Assembly (NCBI GenBank): GCA_037043015.1
Contig: CM073322.1
Coordinates: 24,952,364 to 25,016,363, forward strand
Origin: Bryum argenteum
Lineage: Eukaryota > Streptophyta > Bryopsida > Bryales > Bryaceae
Reading direction: 5' to 3'
DNA length: 64,000 nucleotides
In this document: positions 48,088-59,791 of the stretch, in pieces
Position numbering within the stretch: the stretch's first letter is position 1
Layout: the number at the start of each line of letters is the position of its first letter
The notes under the pieces: generated by a model
Told to the model about the DNA's origin: nothing
The model's input: the letters and a program-made list of their open reading frames with translations, nothing else
Database searches by the model: none
Program-made: the position numbers and the translations under genes

Positions 48088-48805
48088 AACCAATATTTGA
48101 GTCAAAGAATTGGGTCTTCCCTATTTTGATAAAAATCCTACACATGAGTGAATCTCGCTTTTGCCAAGTGTATTGAGCTTGAACATAAGACTATTCTATG
48201 GGATATAAGAGGTGAAGCATTTGGACACCATGAAATTATATAATATGAATAACTCCATTAGAGCCCAAGATGTGGGAGCTCAAAGGTTGAGGACCCAAGA
48301 GAGGTGGGCATGTCTTTTTGTAGGACTATTGAAAACCACAAATTGATCTTAGTGTTGAATAGTCATTTGTAAATTTATGAGTGCTTGAAGGTAGGAAGGG
48401 TGCAACGGAACAAAAATGACCATTTTTGTGTTTTAGGTGATTTCCGAGACTGGGACTAACTTTCAATGGGTATATCCCAAAAACCTTTGACTCAATCGAA
48501 GATCTCTAAGCGGCTACCATCCTCCTACATATCTTAATTGGTTTTCTCAAAGCATCATCCTCATACGTTAAATACCGGATTCACTTGGTCCCAAATTTTT
48601 TGTCATACTTCAACTCCTTAACTGGAATATTGGTTGTTGAAAATAGAAGGAAATATGAATCTAGACGGCTCCCCACAATCGGAGAGTGAAGAATGAAGAT
48701 TTTATTGAGATGGAATGAAGATTGGATAGTATGTTATTCATATGTACATGCAGTAGGGTAAATGAGTGTAGATGTATCTATATTAGTCACTTCTAAAATT
48801 TGTAG
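48088..48805. other. Spacer, no gene recognised
   Basis: No coding exon, RNA or structured repeat is recognised. Confidence 0.4.
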
Positions 48806-49739
48806 TTAACCCCTAAATGACCAAGGCCTCCGATTTGGCTGTTTTGCTATTTCGGGCAGCCTAGATGAAGGGGTTAGAATCAATATTTCTGCCTAAGATT
48901 TTTATCGGATGTTCCCTATACTACAAGGTGTATGTGGGAAAAATTGCAAAGTCAAACTTCACTTTTGGAGTCTTAAAACGCAAATTTTCGTTTCCAGCTT
49001 TGGGGCGGGCAGAAAAAAACTTTTTATTTTTAACTTTTTTTTGAGATTTTTTTTAAAATTTCTTTTCTTGACTGATTTCCTACTTAGGTTTCCAAGTGAC
49101 CCAAGTCAAAACTTTTACTAATTCTACAAGGGCACCCTTCAAAAAATTACAAGAACTAGATCCAAAGTTTCTATAATATTACAATTTTTTCTTTCGAAAT
49201 TTGGTAAAATTTGAGATTTAGGAATTTTTGAATTTCTTTTTCTCAAAATTCACAAACTCATGAAGGCACCTACTCACCATTCATTTTCCCCCTAAACCAA
49301 ATACGACAAATGTGGTGCATGTTTTACCGAATCCTTGATTTCTACCTTCTTTTAGTAAATAAATTGCATGAAGGTTCAAAAAACCAAATGAGTGTCTAAA
49401 ATTTTGCATGGTAATGCTCAACTTAGTTATCTACATGGAAAAACATATAAGCAAGATGTTTAAGGTATTAAGCATCACAATATCGTTTGCACAAAGTAGA
49501 CTATGTCTGCTGAAAAAAAGTTTGCATCAACTTTGAATGTTATGATCTTGGAAATGGAAAAGATCCAACGGTTGAAATTTTAAACACTATTGCTCATGAT
49601 AGTTATCTTTAAGATCCTACGGTTAATAGTTTCAAAAAATTGTGAAAAAAATTCTCATACACCAAAGTTTACAAGGTGGTATGAAATCGCAGTTTTGGAG
49701 TTTGGAGCTGTCAAAACACCATGGTCGTTTAGGGGTTAA
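48806..49739. mobile_element. TTAA-type element, family D, complete copy
   Basis: TTAACCCCTAAATGACCAAG at the left and CATGGTCGTTTAGGGGTTAA at the right. Length is 934 bp. Collinear in reverse orientation with 22333-23264. It contains the core in reverse (AAAGATCCAACGGTTGAAAT). Short frames only. Confidence 0.85.
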
Positions 49740-51283
49740 ATATGTAAGTACTTAAAAATACCACAAAAATAGGGAAACATTGTCTTTTCTATTTGCTAAT
49801 CATTGAAAAATAGTGAATCACACGTGTCATCACTCCAAGTATGGTGAATGGCTTAAGTGTCCAAAACGAGGTGTACTTACCCTAAATATGTTGTTATTAT
49901 TATTTGAACCGGTACAATATTTTTTGAGTATAATCAATCTTGTAAAAATATGTTTTGTAGATCCTTCTATGACAAATGGATTGTGACAAACGAGGGTTCA
50001 TAAATAATGAAATATGCAAGATTTGACCACAATCTAGTGGGAAATTGACAATACACGAGCTCCAAAACTTTCTTAGAGACCAAAGAAGTGAAACGCACCC
50101 ACTTACGACCACATACTCATTGCGTTCGGAGCTCTCATTAAGGGCGGCAAGTTCACAAGTGTACGACATGCCCTTCTTCTTAAGATTAAAAAGTTTAACT
50201 ACATAGCACATTCATGAATTGTTGCCCCCAAAATGAAGGCTACGTTCATTTGATTAGTAGTAGGTACGTATTTGCAATTAAGCTCAAGGTCAAATATCAA
50301 CCGTATTTGACACGGATCAAGGTTTGAGGTATATTATGTGCCTCGTGGGTATATTGTACGATGAAGGGTTGGTAACAAACATTTGATTCACGCCAACCCC
50401 AACAAGGATTTGCTTTATTTATTTATTTATTTCTATGCCAACTCCAACAAGGATTTGGTGTTTTTATTCATTTCTAGACCAACTCCAACACGGATTTGGT
50501 GTTTGTTTATTTATTTATTTCTCTACCAACCCAATAGGAATCTGGTGTTTTTATTTATTTCTATGCAGTATATTTAGGGCTGGTTTACACAACAGTGTAA
50601 AAGGTCACCGGTCGGTCAAAATTTTCATTTTCAACCAATCACATTCCAAGAGCCTCAATTTCAACCCAATCACGTCTGAGATTTCTCCTTAATTCCTTGA
50701 CCGGTGGACTTCTCCACAGGCAGTTATGAGAGAAGAACCTTGTCCACAGTTATAAAAGAATGTACTACGGTATATAGTGTGGGTCATAGCAGCAGGGGTA
50801 GCGAAACTTGGGGGAGGTGGTAGACGTGCGATTCCAAATTAGTGGTGGAACAGCAAGAATGGCTTCATGTGGGGAGCACCGGACACTTCTTTTGTTCACA
50901 AAATTAGGAAAATTGGACCTTGTTTTCTGCCTACAAAAACACAGTACTACCATTTCCTCATTGTATTTAGAGCATCCTCAATGGACACGGAATACACTCC
51001 CTCTAAACCAAATTCTATCTTTTGACTGATTTAAAATTAGAAATTAAAATTATCATCATTAGAAGCGCATGTAAATAAACGTGAGATATTTCTCAAGAAA
51101 AAAAATTTGTGAAATTGGGACGTAGAAATTGTGAAATTTTTAGCATGTACTTTAGGAGAAAGGCTTGATGTTTTGGAGGTAGAAATCTTTATTGTCTATG
51201 AAACTGGTAGAAAAGATATTGTTTTCTTTCAGCATAGTTTTACCATTTGCCATTTGCTATTTAGGGTTTTTGTCTTTTCTTAG
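49740..51283. other. Spacer with a 55-bp tandem repeat
   Basis: At 50394-50567 four copies of CCAACTCCAACAAGGATTTG followed by a TTTATTTATTT stretch lie in tandem. No gene recognised on either side. Confidence 0.6.
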
Positions 51284-51321
51284 CCACACTAAATAGTGTA
51301 TTTAGTGTGAGGCACTATGAT

Positions 51322-51682
51322 AGCAAAGATAGATAGATAGGTAGAAACTCCGGTCCCTTTCTAAGGGATCGGCGTGAATGAAGTGTTTATTCCTAATGCT
51401 AATATCCCTACACGGGACAAGGGGAAATTGGAACAACTTCCCCCTCTCAAGGCTGGACACTATAACTTCGCTAGTTTCTAGCTAGTTACTAGTGCCTTGA
51501 AGATACTTGACATAGTATCCCCCCAAAGGGCTTTGAGGTACCCATACAACGAGGTCCAAGGACCCCTAAATAGTTGGGTGGATTAAAGCGGTGAGCACCA
51601 CACCGACGTGGGGAATTGAACCAACGACCTCCTTATTGGGGGCCATGAGCCCTGACCACCAAGTCAAGGCTTATGGTGCATG
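51322..51682 (-). mobile_element. tRNA-derived SINE, second copy
   Basis: Collinear with 26537-26885. The tRNA-like head is at the right (CTTGGTGGTCAGGGCTCATG, B-box-like GGTTCAATTCCCC), and the tail ACCGGAGTTTCTACCTATCT is at the left beside a TAGA repeat. It has a 10-bp local duplication, CTAGTTTCTAGCTAGTTACTAG, absent from the first copy. Confidence 0.8.
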
Positions 51683-51794
51683 TGTGGTAATTGCAGACAT
51701 CGCTGTAACTATCAAAAAATCCACTTTTGTAGATGTGAATTTTAACAATATTCATTAAGAATAGTTACTTTTGACATTGTGATCTTTTGCAATT

Positions 51795-52042
51795 ATGAAC
51801 ATGTCGGCGGGGCTCTAGGATCCCATAAGAATATTCCATTCTACTACTGTAAATGCCATCTCCTCATCTATTTGAAGAGTTTTGGAATAAAAAAATAATA
51901 TTGCTTTTAGAATCTCCTTGTTGAGATGCATTTGAATATATATATAGTTATATTTTTCTATAGAGTTTAAGAAGAGGTGCAATAAAATCTTGAAATTGCT
52001 CCTATGAATATTTTGGACCCCGTGTCCCGCCAACATGTTCAT
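51795..52042. mobile_element. 248-bp MITE with ATGAACATG inverted ends
   Basis: ATGAACATGTCGGCGGGG at the left and CCCGCCAACATGTTCAT at the right are inverted with one extra base. Inner bases also pair (GGATCC / GGACCC region). Non-coding. Confidence 0.7.
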
Positions 52043-52281
52043 ATGGGTAATTACTGATATTAAGGAGTTGAAATTTTAGATGAATAAATTGAAATGTTAG
52101 AATTGGAATGAATCAAGTTGGATGAGAATTGAAATTAAAGAAAGTTCAGTGTGGCAAACTCCAAACCTAAACCCATTAATACATGTAGCCGCGAACGCTA
52201 ATTACCCACATATTGTTAGAAAGGTTGTAGGGGTAAGCATATTATTCATCACCTTACACTAAATACACTATTTAGTGCACT

Positions 52282-53828
52282 TCCCTTGTGTCCCATAGAG
52301 TGCATTGCATAAGAGGTGAGGAAGTTGTGTGTAAGCGCAAAACCTTCAACAATATACACAAATTACTTATAGGACAATTTTTGCTTTTATCTTTTGAATT
52401 CGATGTATATAAGGGTTGGATTTTGGGTGAAATCTAGGATGCTTGGTTTGATGTGCATCTACAACTCTTCAGTTTAAATTTTATAACTAAATGAAGAAAT
52501 ATCCACAATATAATATCCCAATTCTTCCAAACTCCTACTTACTTTGCACATCTTCTATAATTGATCTCCTTGGCCACTCCCAAATGAGCTTGGTGATATG
52601 GAATTGAGCATGTTACCTCACATAGCAAAAAAAAAAAAAAAATTGAGAAAGAAAAGCTATGATCCGCTCTAAGTCAAATAATATTGTTTTTATTTTTAAC
52701 TAGATTCATGAAGGAGAAGAAAAACACCAAAACCAATTGGTTGGCGTGAATATGGTGTTTGTTGAGCCTACCCTTGACAATATGCCTACAAGACATAACA
52801 ACACTCGTATAGGACTATTAACCCCTCGCACGGTGGACATTGTATAACGAACTCAAGAACCAATAATTTGTGAAGTGGCTTTGTATGGTACATTTTTTTG
52901 TTTAAAAGAAGAAGGTTGAGTTTTTTTGCTAGATTTTTGACATACGTGGTTGTTTAGAAAATACGTGGTTGTGTTGTAGTTGTAGTCCGGATTCGATTCC
53001 CATTGATCTTGTTGGAGCATCGTTACAATCATTCGGCGCTATCAAGCTGGTAGGCAAAAAAATTCAACAAAGTGGGCTCATGTGTTGTGATAGAGTTACT
53101 ATTATAAATGAAGATGATGATATATCAATGCTATTTTTAAATATTTTGATTTATGGTGGTTGTGTGTCTATTGGTAGTGGCTCTCCACTTTCTATTTTTC
53201 TTGACATTATTATTGTAAAATTATTGACATGGCATGGTGTATAGCAATCATATTCATCTTTGTGACTGTATTTTTTATAAGTTTTTTTGGATTTTTGAGT
53301 TTGGTTTTTAGAATTTTCATAGAAGGGATGTATGTAAATGCTCTAACACCTGATGTAATTACTATTAGTAGTCCTTTGGTAACATTGTTGATGAGAGGTT
53401 GGTATTTTCTATCTTTCTCTTAGTAATATCTTGTGAGAATCTGTCATTACACTATGTGGATTATATAAATTGTACCTTTAAATTGATGGACCATGTTGTG
53501 CTTTGTAGTTGATGATTCTAGTGTGTTTGGTATTAGAAGTAATCATTACATTCAACTTCAGAAATTCAGCAACAAAATGTAATCACCTTAATTATGTCAA
53601 ATAGTTCCTACCAAACTACTCATAATCTATGAGAATCATTTATATGGGATGAATGAATCATATCATGTAGCCACTTATTCTTGAATCTTTGGTCATAACC
53701 TTATGTAATGAGAATGGAAAGTAAGGTAAAATACTTAAAATTTGTCCGGCGCCATGAATCTTAGTCTACCCCAACCAAAGTACATTTTAGCTTTTACATT
53801 CAATTCTCAATGTACTTAATTTGTACAA
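52282..53828. other. Spacer, no gene recognised
   Basis: An open frame at 52969-53244 and another at 53229-53423 have biased composition but no domain or splice context. A family-like left end TTAACCCCTCGCACGG lies at 52819 without a partner. Confidence 0.4.
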
Positions 53829-54720
53829 TTTAAACCCCTTAAGTGGATTGAGGCTAGATTGTGGTCGTTTGAGGTTTGGGTAGCCTCCAATTTACTATAT
53901 TCAGCTCGCATGAAGTTGAAACCTTTCGTAGGTTGTAGAGTTTTTCCATGCCTTTCCAAAAATTCATTCCATGCTTCATAATTCCTCATACTATAGGAGA
54001 TATTTACACTCAAAGTTTGAAAACACTATTTGAAAATTGCCCAAATTTCCCCAAACTACAATACATGCTCCTATATTCTCAAAATGTGCCCAAGAGCAAT
54101 GAAAATTGCAGTAACTTCAAAAATTCACCAAAAATCGAGACTTTACTTTTTTTGAGTTTTATATTTTGTACATGTAAACAAGATCTTAAGGCATGACCCC
54201 ATTGTACAAAAATTTGATCCAATTATTCTTCACTTGACAAACTTATTATAAAAGATTGGACTTTATGGTTAAATTCTAACATTCCAAAATTCCATGTGAA
54301 TGATCAACCATTTCCTTAGAATTTATAGGTCGCACGAGGTTAAAAATTGCATAGACATGTCCCCGACTCACTTAGGAACAAGAATTCAATGAGACTCATG
54401 ACAAATTCTCTACCAAAATGGTTTTTTTGGCCCTCAAATAACTACTGTAGTTACCCTTTTCTAAAACAAGGGGGAAAACTTCTTACTCCAACTTTGAACA
54501 TTATGATCTCATAATATGTAAGGAATTTGAGATTGAGATTTGATATACATGTACACATACAAGTTATGTACTAGATCCTACCCTTACATACCAAAATATA
54601 TGCCAAAATTTGAAAATTTTCTTCTTGCATCCAAAGAGGGTAGTTTTTGGTAGTTTTGAGACGTTCGAGGAGTTTTGAGACTTCCCCGGATTTTTGAGGC
54701 TGATCCACTTTAGGGATTAA
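53829..54720. mobile_element. Degenerate TTAA-type element
   Basis: TTAAACCCCTTAAGTGGATT at the left and GATCCACTTTAGGGATTAA at the right. About 890 bp. The core is recognisable (AACTTTGAACATTATGATCT). Much decayed. Confidence 0.55.
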
Positions 54721-54901
54721 ACTGAACAGAATCTGGTGCCCCTATGACTTCCACTTCCAACATTCATAACTAATTCAAAATGTGTACAAAGATAATGGTT
54801 CCACTTGTGTCAGATTCCAAACAAAATTTCCCCATGTACCAAAACGGAATAAATGTACCTTGGCCGCCCCCAATTTGAAAATTGAACGGTTATTGAGCTC
54901 A

Positions 54902-55124
54902 CTACACTAAAATTGATAATTAGTGTTAGATACACTAATTTACATAAACATGTAATAAGTTTTTACTGTTGTTCAATAATTTTACCCACTATATTGGCCA
55001 AGATGGGGGTCCTTAAATAGTATCAGAATCAATGCTCTTGGTAAATCTTTTTAAACAAAAGTAAAAACTTATAGCATTTTCAAATCTTATAATAATCTAA
55101 CACTAATTATCAAATTTAGTGTAC
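54902..55124. mobile_element. Family F MITE, copy 2 (inverted)
   Basis: Reverse complement of 24464-24685, including GGCCAAGATGGGGGTCCTTA and the TTTACTGTTGTTCAATAATT arm. The two copies are close in sequence, so the family moved relatively recently. Confidence 0.8.
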
Positions 55125-56700
55125 TCAGCCCAAGGGATGATGGTGATTTGAGGCGAGGAAGATTGGATAGGGGCCATGTGGGGAGTGGAGAGCAGGGTGG
55201 CAAAATAGTCGGCAAGCAATCCAAGCAGAGTGGGGTTAAGCTACAACTATATCGATTGCATTCTTCTTCATTCAACTGGCAGTGCCACCTGTGGTTGAGT
55301 GGGGTCGGAGCCAAGCTGCTGTATCATAGCGTTGGTTTCCTGTCCTGCTTCCTTGAGTCGTCTCCTGCGTGACGGAGGTATGTGTCATCCATGTGGGTTG
55401 AAAATCTGTTCAAATCGGACTCCAACGTCGCTGCAACACGTTCTTCGCTCACAAGTATTGTCGACACCTCAGAGCATGCCCCCCCACCGTGGGCTGGAGA
55501 GTGGAGCCTTGTTTGGAGTGTGAGGAACCAACCCATACACACTCTCTCTAGAGGGTTGAGGTCTTCCAAATTCTAGGACACCATAACTCCGAGTTATCTC
55601 GTGTCTTCATTCACTTTTTAACATCCCCATTGACCAATGGAAGAGTGCCACGTGACAGGTAGTTTATTGGCAGAAAATAATTTCTGTTATAACCAACTTG
55701 TCAAAAAATGTGATTGGTGACCGGCCTTTTTCTCTGCCGTGTCTCTTGGCTTAGAGTGGGGTTACCACACCCCGGCTGAGGGGCGCTTGCAAGCTTTTCA
55801 TGGAGATGAGCGGCCTAGCCTGAAGCACACGACCGGGCATGGGGCGCCTGTAAATGAGCGCTACTTGTGTTTCTCGAAGCCCCATTAGAGTATTTCTTCA
55901 AAATCTATAGAATTTTTGATTTGGACCCCCCAACAGCCGTTTTTGATAATTTTAAATTCAAAAGTGGGACCTAGGACCCCATATTACTTGTAAAGCCTAC
56001 TCCTTGACAATTTAAGCCTATACGTTAAAAAATAAGGGGCTCTTTACCCTTCCCCCTCCTTTGCCCCCAAGAAACACTAGTAGCACTGATTTACAGTGGT
56101 CCCTGGGCATGCTCACTCCCTTTGCTCACGAATCGTACGCTGGCGGCAAGTACAGTTCCTTTGTCTAATATAGTCTTACTTGCAATTTTTCAATCATTTC
56201 ACCGCTTACGATATCATGTTACTAGAAAATGATGAATGAGGTACATAGAACATGACGGTTAAAGGCATGTCCGCCACAATCAGTGGCCAAGGGCACGGTA
56301 AACTGGTCATAAATGACGATGTGAATGGTGCCAAAAGAGGGCGTCGAAGAGAATCGTCACATGCATGACACATACCCCAGCCCAGCCCAGCCAGCCAAGA
56401 AAAAGATAAAGAAAAGGCAAACAACCACGCAGGCAAAGTAAAAGAAATAACCAGGACCACCCACCATACAAATATGGACAGGAAAAAGAGAACAAAAGGC
56501 CAGGCCAGAACAGGGCATAGGGCAGGGGCAGAACAGAGCACGAAACCGCCGCGGCCGCGACGACCGTCACGCTCCCTTCTCGCGCGACCAGCCAATGCCA
56601 AAGCTAAAGCCAAGGCAAGCCAACCCAACTTCTGCCCTTTCCTTCCATTTTTGTCTGAGGCACCCACCTCCCAAACCTCGCCCTGGCCAACCCCTCGATA
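55125..56700. other. Upstream spacer and probable promoter side of guanylate kinase gene
   Basis: No gene recognised. A long minus-strand frame at 56206-56745 is low-complexity (Ala/Leu and Phe/Leu runs) and lies where the GK leader and promoter should be, so it is not called. Confidence 0.45.
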
Positions 56701-57090
56701 AAAGTAGCCAAGTAGCAAAAAGAGTAGGAAGCTCGATAGAAGCATCGGCTGAGCTTGATTCTTGTATTGCCTCCCCGCCCTCTCTCACCCCAAATCATTG
56801 CTCACTTGCGCCCTGCAGGCATCGAGCGAGAGTGAGCGCGAGCGCGAGACTGTTGGGTCTGTGCTGGTGTTGATCGTTTTTTACGGAGGATTCTTTTTTC
56901 CTTGCGGTAACTGCTTTTTGCCCCCCGTTTTGCTTGGAAAGGGTTGGGCACCGTGCAAGTCCACTTGGGCTGTCGCCTACTTGTTTAGTGGCATATTGAG
57001 CGAGCTTCACATTCGATTTCGTGGTGGATGTGAGCAGAGGGAAGGGTCTTTGATCATTGTGTGAGCGGGGTTTCTAGGGCACGAGCGGCC

Positions 57091-58518
57091 ATGGGTATGA
57101 AGGCTGCGATGGTGGCGGAGCCACCGCGGCCTGTGGTCATCTGTGGGCCGTCGGGCGTCGGCAAAGGCACGCTCATTGCAAAGCTGATGAACGAATTTCC
57201 GGACACGTTTGGATTCTCCGTGAGCCACACAACTCGCAACCCTCGCGTTCGGGAGATTGATGGCGTGCATTACCACTTCGCGTCGCGCGCCGTGATGGCG
57301 CAAGAAATCAAGGAGGGCAAATTTCTTGAGTCGGCGGAGGTTCATGGCAACTTGTATGGCACCAGCTGGGCTGCCGTTGAGGCTGTCGCCGACGCTGGCA
57401 AGGTGCTGCCTCCACCTTCGCAGTTTCTGCTTTTTCTGATCGATACTCTCGATGGAAGCAGGGGCTGATGGTGCGCCCTTGCTTTTTGCAGATCTGCATC
57501 CTGGACATTGATGTTCAAGGTGCGCAACTTGTGAGGAAGAGCGCCCTGAAGGCGACGTATATTTTCATCAAGCCTCCTGCTCCTGAGGAGGAAGAGCTTG
57601 AGAAACGGCTTCGAGGAAGGTGTGTATCGACTGGTGTGAAGCTTGCATGTATGCCCTAATCGTAGCACGATTTTCGAACTTATGTGTCATTCGTGATTCT
57701 CAGAGGCACGGAGTCGGAAGAGCAGATTCAGAAACGACTGAGAGGCGCGAAGCAAGAGCTTGAGCGTGCCAAGGATCCCGCTCTGTTTGATCACATTCTC
57801 GTGAACGCTAATTTGGAAGAAGCTTACGAAAATCTCAAGGTAGAGTCCTCTGCTGTTTTTTCTACTTCTTTTTTCTTGTAATGTGGTGATATGCTTGTTT
57901 TTTCTTTGTCAGGTGATCGGCGTGCACTTTTTTTGCCTTTTTTGTGTTCCCTCCCATGTTGCTTTGCAGCATCGTCGGTTTAGATTTTTTTGTTCTGTCA
58001 TTTGTTGCAGGCCTTGCTAGGTCTCGGCAGCTCGGCTTTCAGTGGCAGTGCTAAACATCGTATGATGCTTCCCCCCTCGCATCAGATTCCAGGAACTCCT
58101 TGGAGTAGCAGCAGATGACTGCTTTTTCTTCAGTCTTTCTTTCAACTAACGAACGATCCTCTGTTTGTGCAGCAGTGAATGGAAAGAAGAATGGTTACTC
58201 TGCATCAGAGAATGGAGCATCTTTGAATGGTCACGAGTAAGTTTGCATTCCGGAACACTGCATCGATGTTCATCGTTCTTGTCTGTTATCCAGTCTTAAT
58301 TCTTCTTTGTGCATGTCTATTGCAGGTATGTGGTTGGATCCCCGAGGACGAACGGGTTCTTCACGAATGGTTCTCATCAGTCAAAGTCCAATGGTGCTGT
58401 GACGAAGCTCTCGGGTTCTCTGCCGACAAACTACAACATCCTTACCTCATCAGATCTTTTGGTTGGCATGCACTCAGCAACGGGGTCTCCCAGAGCCAAA
58501 GGAATTTCAGCTTCATAA
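57091..58518 (+). CDS. Guanylate kinase (GMP kinase)
   Basis: Six exons in phase: 57091-57402, 57492-57619, 57704-57839, 58011-58059, 58173-58236 and 58326-58518, giving 293 aa. It transfers phosphate from ATP to GMP to give GDP, in nucleotide salvage. P-loop GPSGVGKGT at 19-27; GMP-binding SHTTRNPR at 45-52 and [16 protein letters not shown] at 107-116; [17 protein letters not shown] and [11 protein letters not shown] in the lid. The core ends near 192. The last roughly 100 residues are a Ser/Gly/Asn-rich tail ([28 protein letters not shown]) with no family match known to me. Met at 57091 is preferred; the N-terminus is short, without the kelch region of some plant cytosolic enzymes or a clear transit peptide, so a cytosolic place is likely. 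If intron 4 is retained, a stop at 58116-58118 gives a 227-aa form. Confidence 0.95.
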
Positions 58519-59330
58519 CCTCGTCGAGTGGCGCCACTGGATTGTAGTAGAACTAAAAGTGCAAGGTATCTATGTACCTTACTTCATCAACATTCATTTT
58601 CTAGTGGGCGCAATTCACGTCGTAGGCGGTTTCATATGCAACCAGCCACTCTTTTTCTCCCATTTGAATTTCCAAGAGTAGCAAGCAATCTGACTTCCAG
58701 TATGTAGGTAGCTCAAACCCTCTCTCATCAAATTCAGATCCCAGTACTGGCTGGCTACTCTACTACTTTGCTGACAGCCACTTCCCTCTCAGCTTGCGCT
58801 CCTGTGCGCTGCTCTAGTATGGAGGTCTCTTGGCATTTACTTGATAGGCACTAATCAAGGCCAAGTATAGATTCTTTGATTCTATAAGCGAGAGGAGAAC
58901 AGTTAAATGGACACTCTGGCCTCTCGGGCATTTTTTCAATTGAAGCGGAGCCTGAGACAATTCCAGGCATTGAACAAACGTGCATCTCTTGTCGTTTGCA
59001 TTCATTGATGTCAGATTGCTAACACATCAGTTTCAATTGAAGGCAGTGTCCTATCGGACGCCTTAATGATAGCTTGTTTTTCTTGGTGTGTTCGTCGGTA
59101 TGAGTAATTCCCAGCTATGGCTTGCTCCTGTACTTCAACGATTGAACCTTGAGCTCTCGATTGCGTCTGCCATGTAGTCAATAGTCAAACCGCGTGGAAT
59201 TGGGTCAAGTTATTGACAGTACAGTAGTAGTGGGAATCCTGCTGAGCCACCATGCTCTCCATCATCAGTATTCCCCAGGATGGAAAATCTCAAGTTGGTG
59301 GAAATCCTGGTGGAACGATTCAGTCAACAT
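58519..59330. other. 3' UTR of guanylate kinase and spacer
   Basis: Sequence of gene-like composition continues to about 58700 (probable 3' UTR). Beyond this no gene is recognised. Confidence 0.45.
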
Positions 59331-59490
59331 GGTGGCGGAAATGTGCATCTCCGCCAAGAATGTTATTTATCATGCTATGTGGTGGAAATGTGCAACTCCG
59401 CCAGGAATGTTATATATCCTGCCTGGTGGTGGAATTGTGCGTCTCCGCCAACAATGGCATGTATCATGCTTGGTGGCGAGAGAATGTGGA
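59331..59490. repeat. Tandem repeat, 44-50 bp unit
   Basis: GGTGGAAATGTGCATCTCCG-type units start at 59331, 59381, 59428 and 59472, each followed by CCAAGAATGTTAT-like and ATCATGCTTGGT-like blocks. The open frames here are by-products of the repeat. Confidence 0.8.
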
Positions 59491-59707
59491 AACCCTGGTG
59501 AAATGAGTCGGACACGTCGGTGAAGATTCCTCACTTTTCTACCGGAATGAATCAAATTCAGCTTCCTGGTGAGAATGTAGAACTCTTGGTGGAACGAGAG
59601 TCCCGTACCCGGAGAAAATAGTGAAATTAGTCACTTGCGACTCCGAAAGTCCCTCACTTTTCCACTGCGACGTTGTTAATATGCTTAACGAGAGACCTGT
59701 TTGTCAT

Positions 59708-59779
59708 GTGGCTGTAGTTTAGTGGTGAGAATTCCACGTTGTGGCCGTGGAGACCTGGGCTCGAATCCCAGCAGCCACA
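59708..59779 (+). tRNA. tRNA-His (anticodon GTG)
   Basis: 72-nt cloverleaf without intron. The acceptor stem GTGGCTG (59708-59714) pairs with CAGCCAC (59772-59778) with discriminator A at 59779. The D arm is TAGTTTAGTGGTGAG. The anticodon stem CCACG/CGTGG encloses TTGTGGC with anticodon GTG at 59741-59743. The T arm is CTGGGCTCGAATCCCAG. The extra 5' G of tRNA-His is not encoded, as expected in eukaryotes. The internal A box (TAGTTTAGTGG) and B box (GGCTCGAATCC) are intact. Confidence 0.98.
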
Positions 59780-59785
59780 CTCATC

Positions 59786-59791
59786 TTTTTT
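59786..59791 (+). terminator. Pol III terminator of tRNA-His
   Basis: A run of six T starts 7 bases after the tRNA 3' end, the standard RNA polymerase III stop. Confidence 0.9.

Larger units (their letters stand above)
51284..52281. mobile_element. Candidate 1-kb composite bounded by inverted ends
   Basis: ACTAAATAGTGTATTTAGTG followed by TGAGG at 51287 is mirrored by CCTTACACTAAATACACTAT at 52253. It encloses a SINE (51322-51682) and another MITE (51795-52042). Each end is itself a small palindrome, so two independent palindromes remain possible. Confidence 0.4.

Noticed and set aside
52969-53423. Two adjacent short frames rich in hydrophobic residues
   Set aside because: AT-driven composition, no domain and no supporting splice signals joining them.
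56206-56745. 179-codon minus-strand frame
   Set aside because: Low-complexity Ala/Leu/Phe composition, no domain, and it lies over the expected promoter and leader of the guanylate kinase gene.
59194-59523. Three overlapping plus-strand frames of 73-109 codons
   Set aside because: They are produced by the 44-50 bp tandem repeat, which stays open in all frames.
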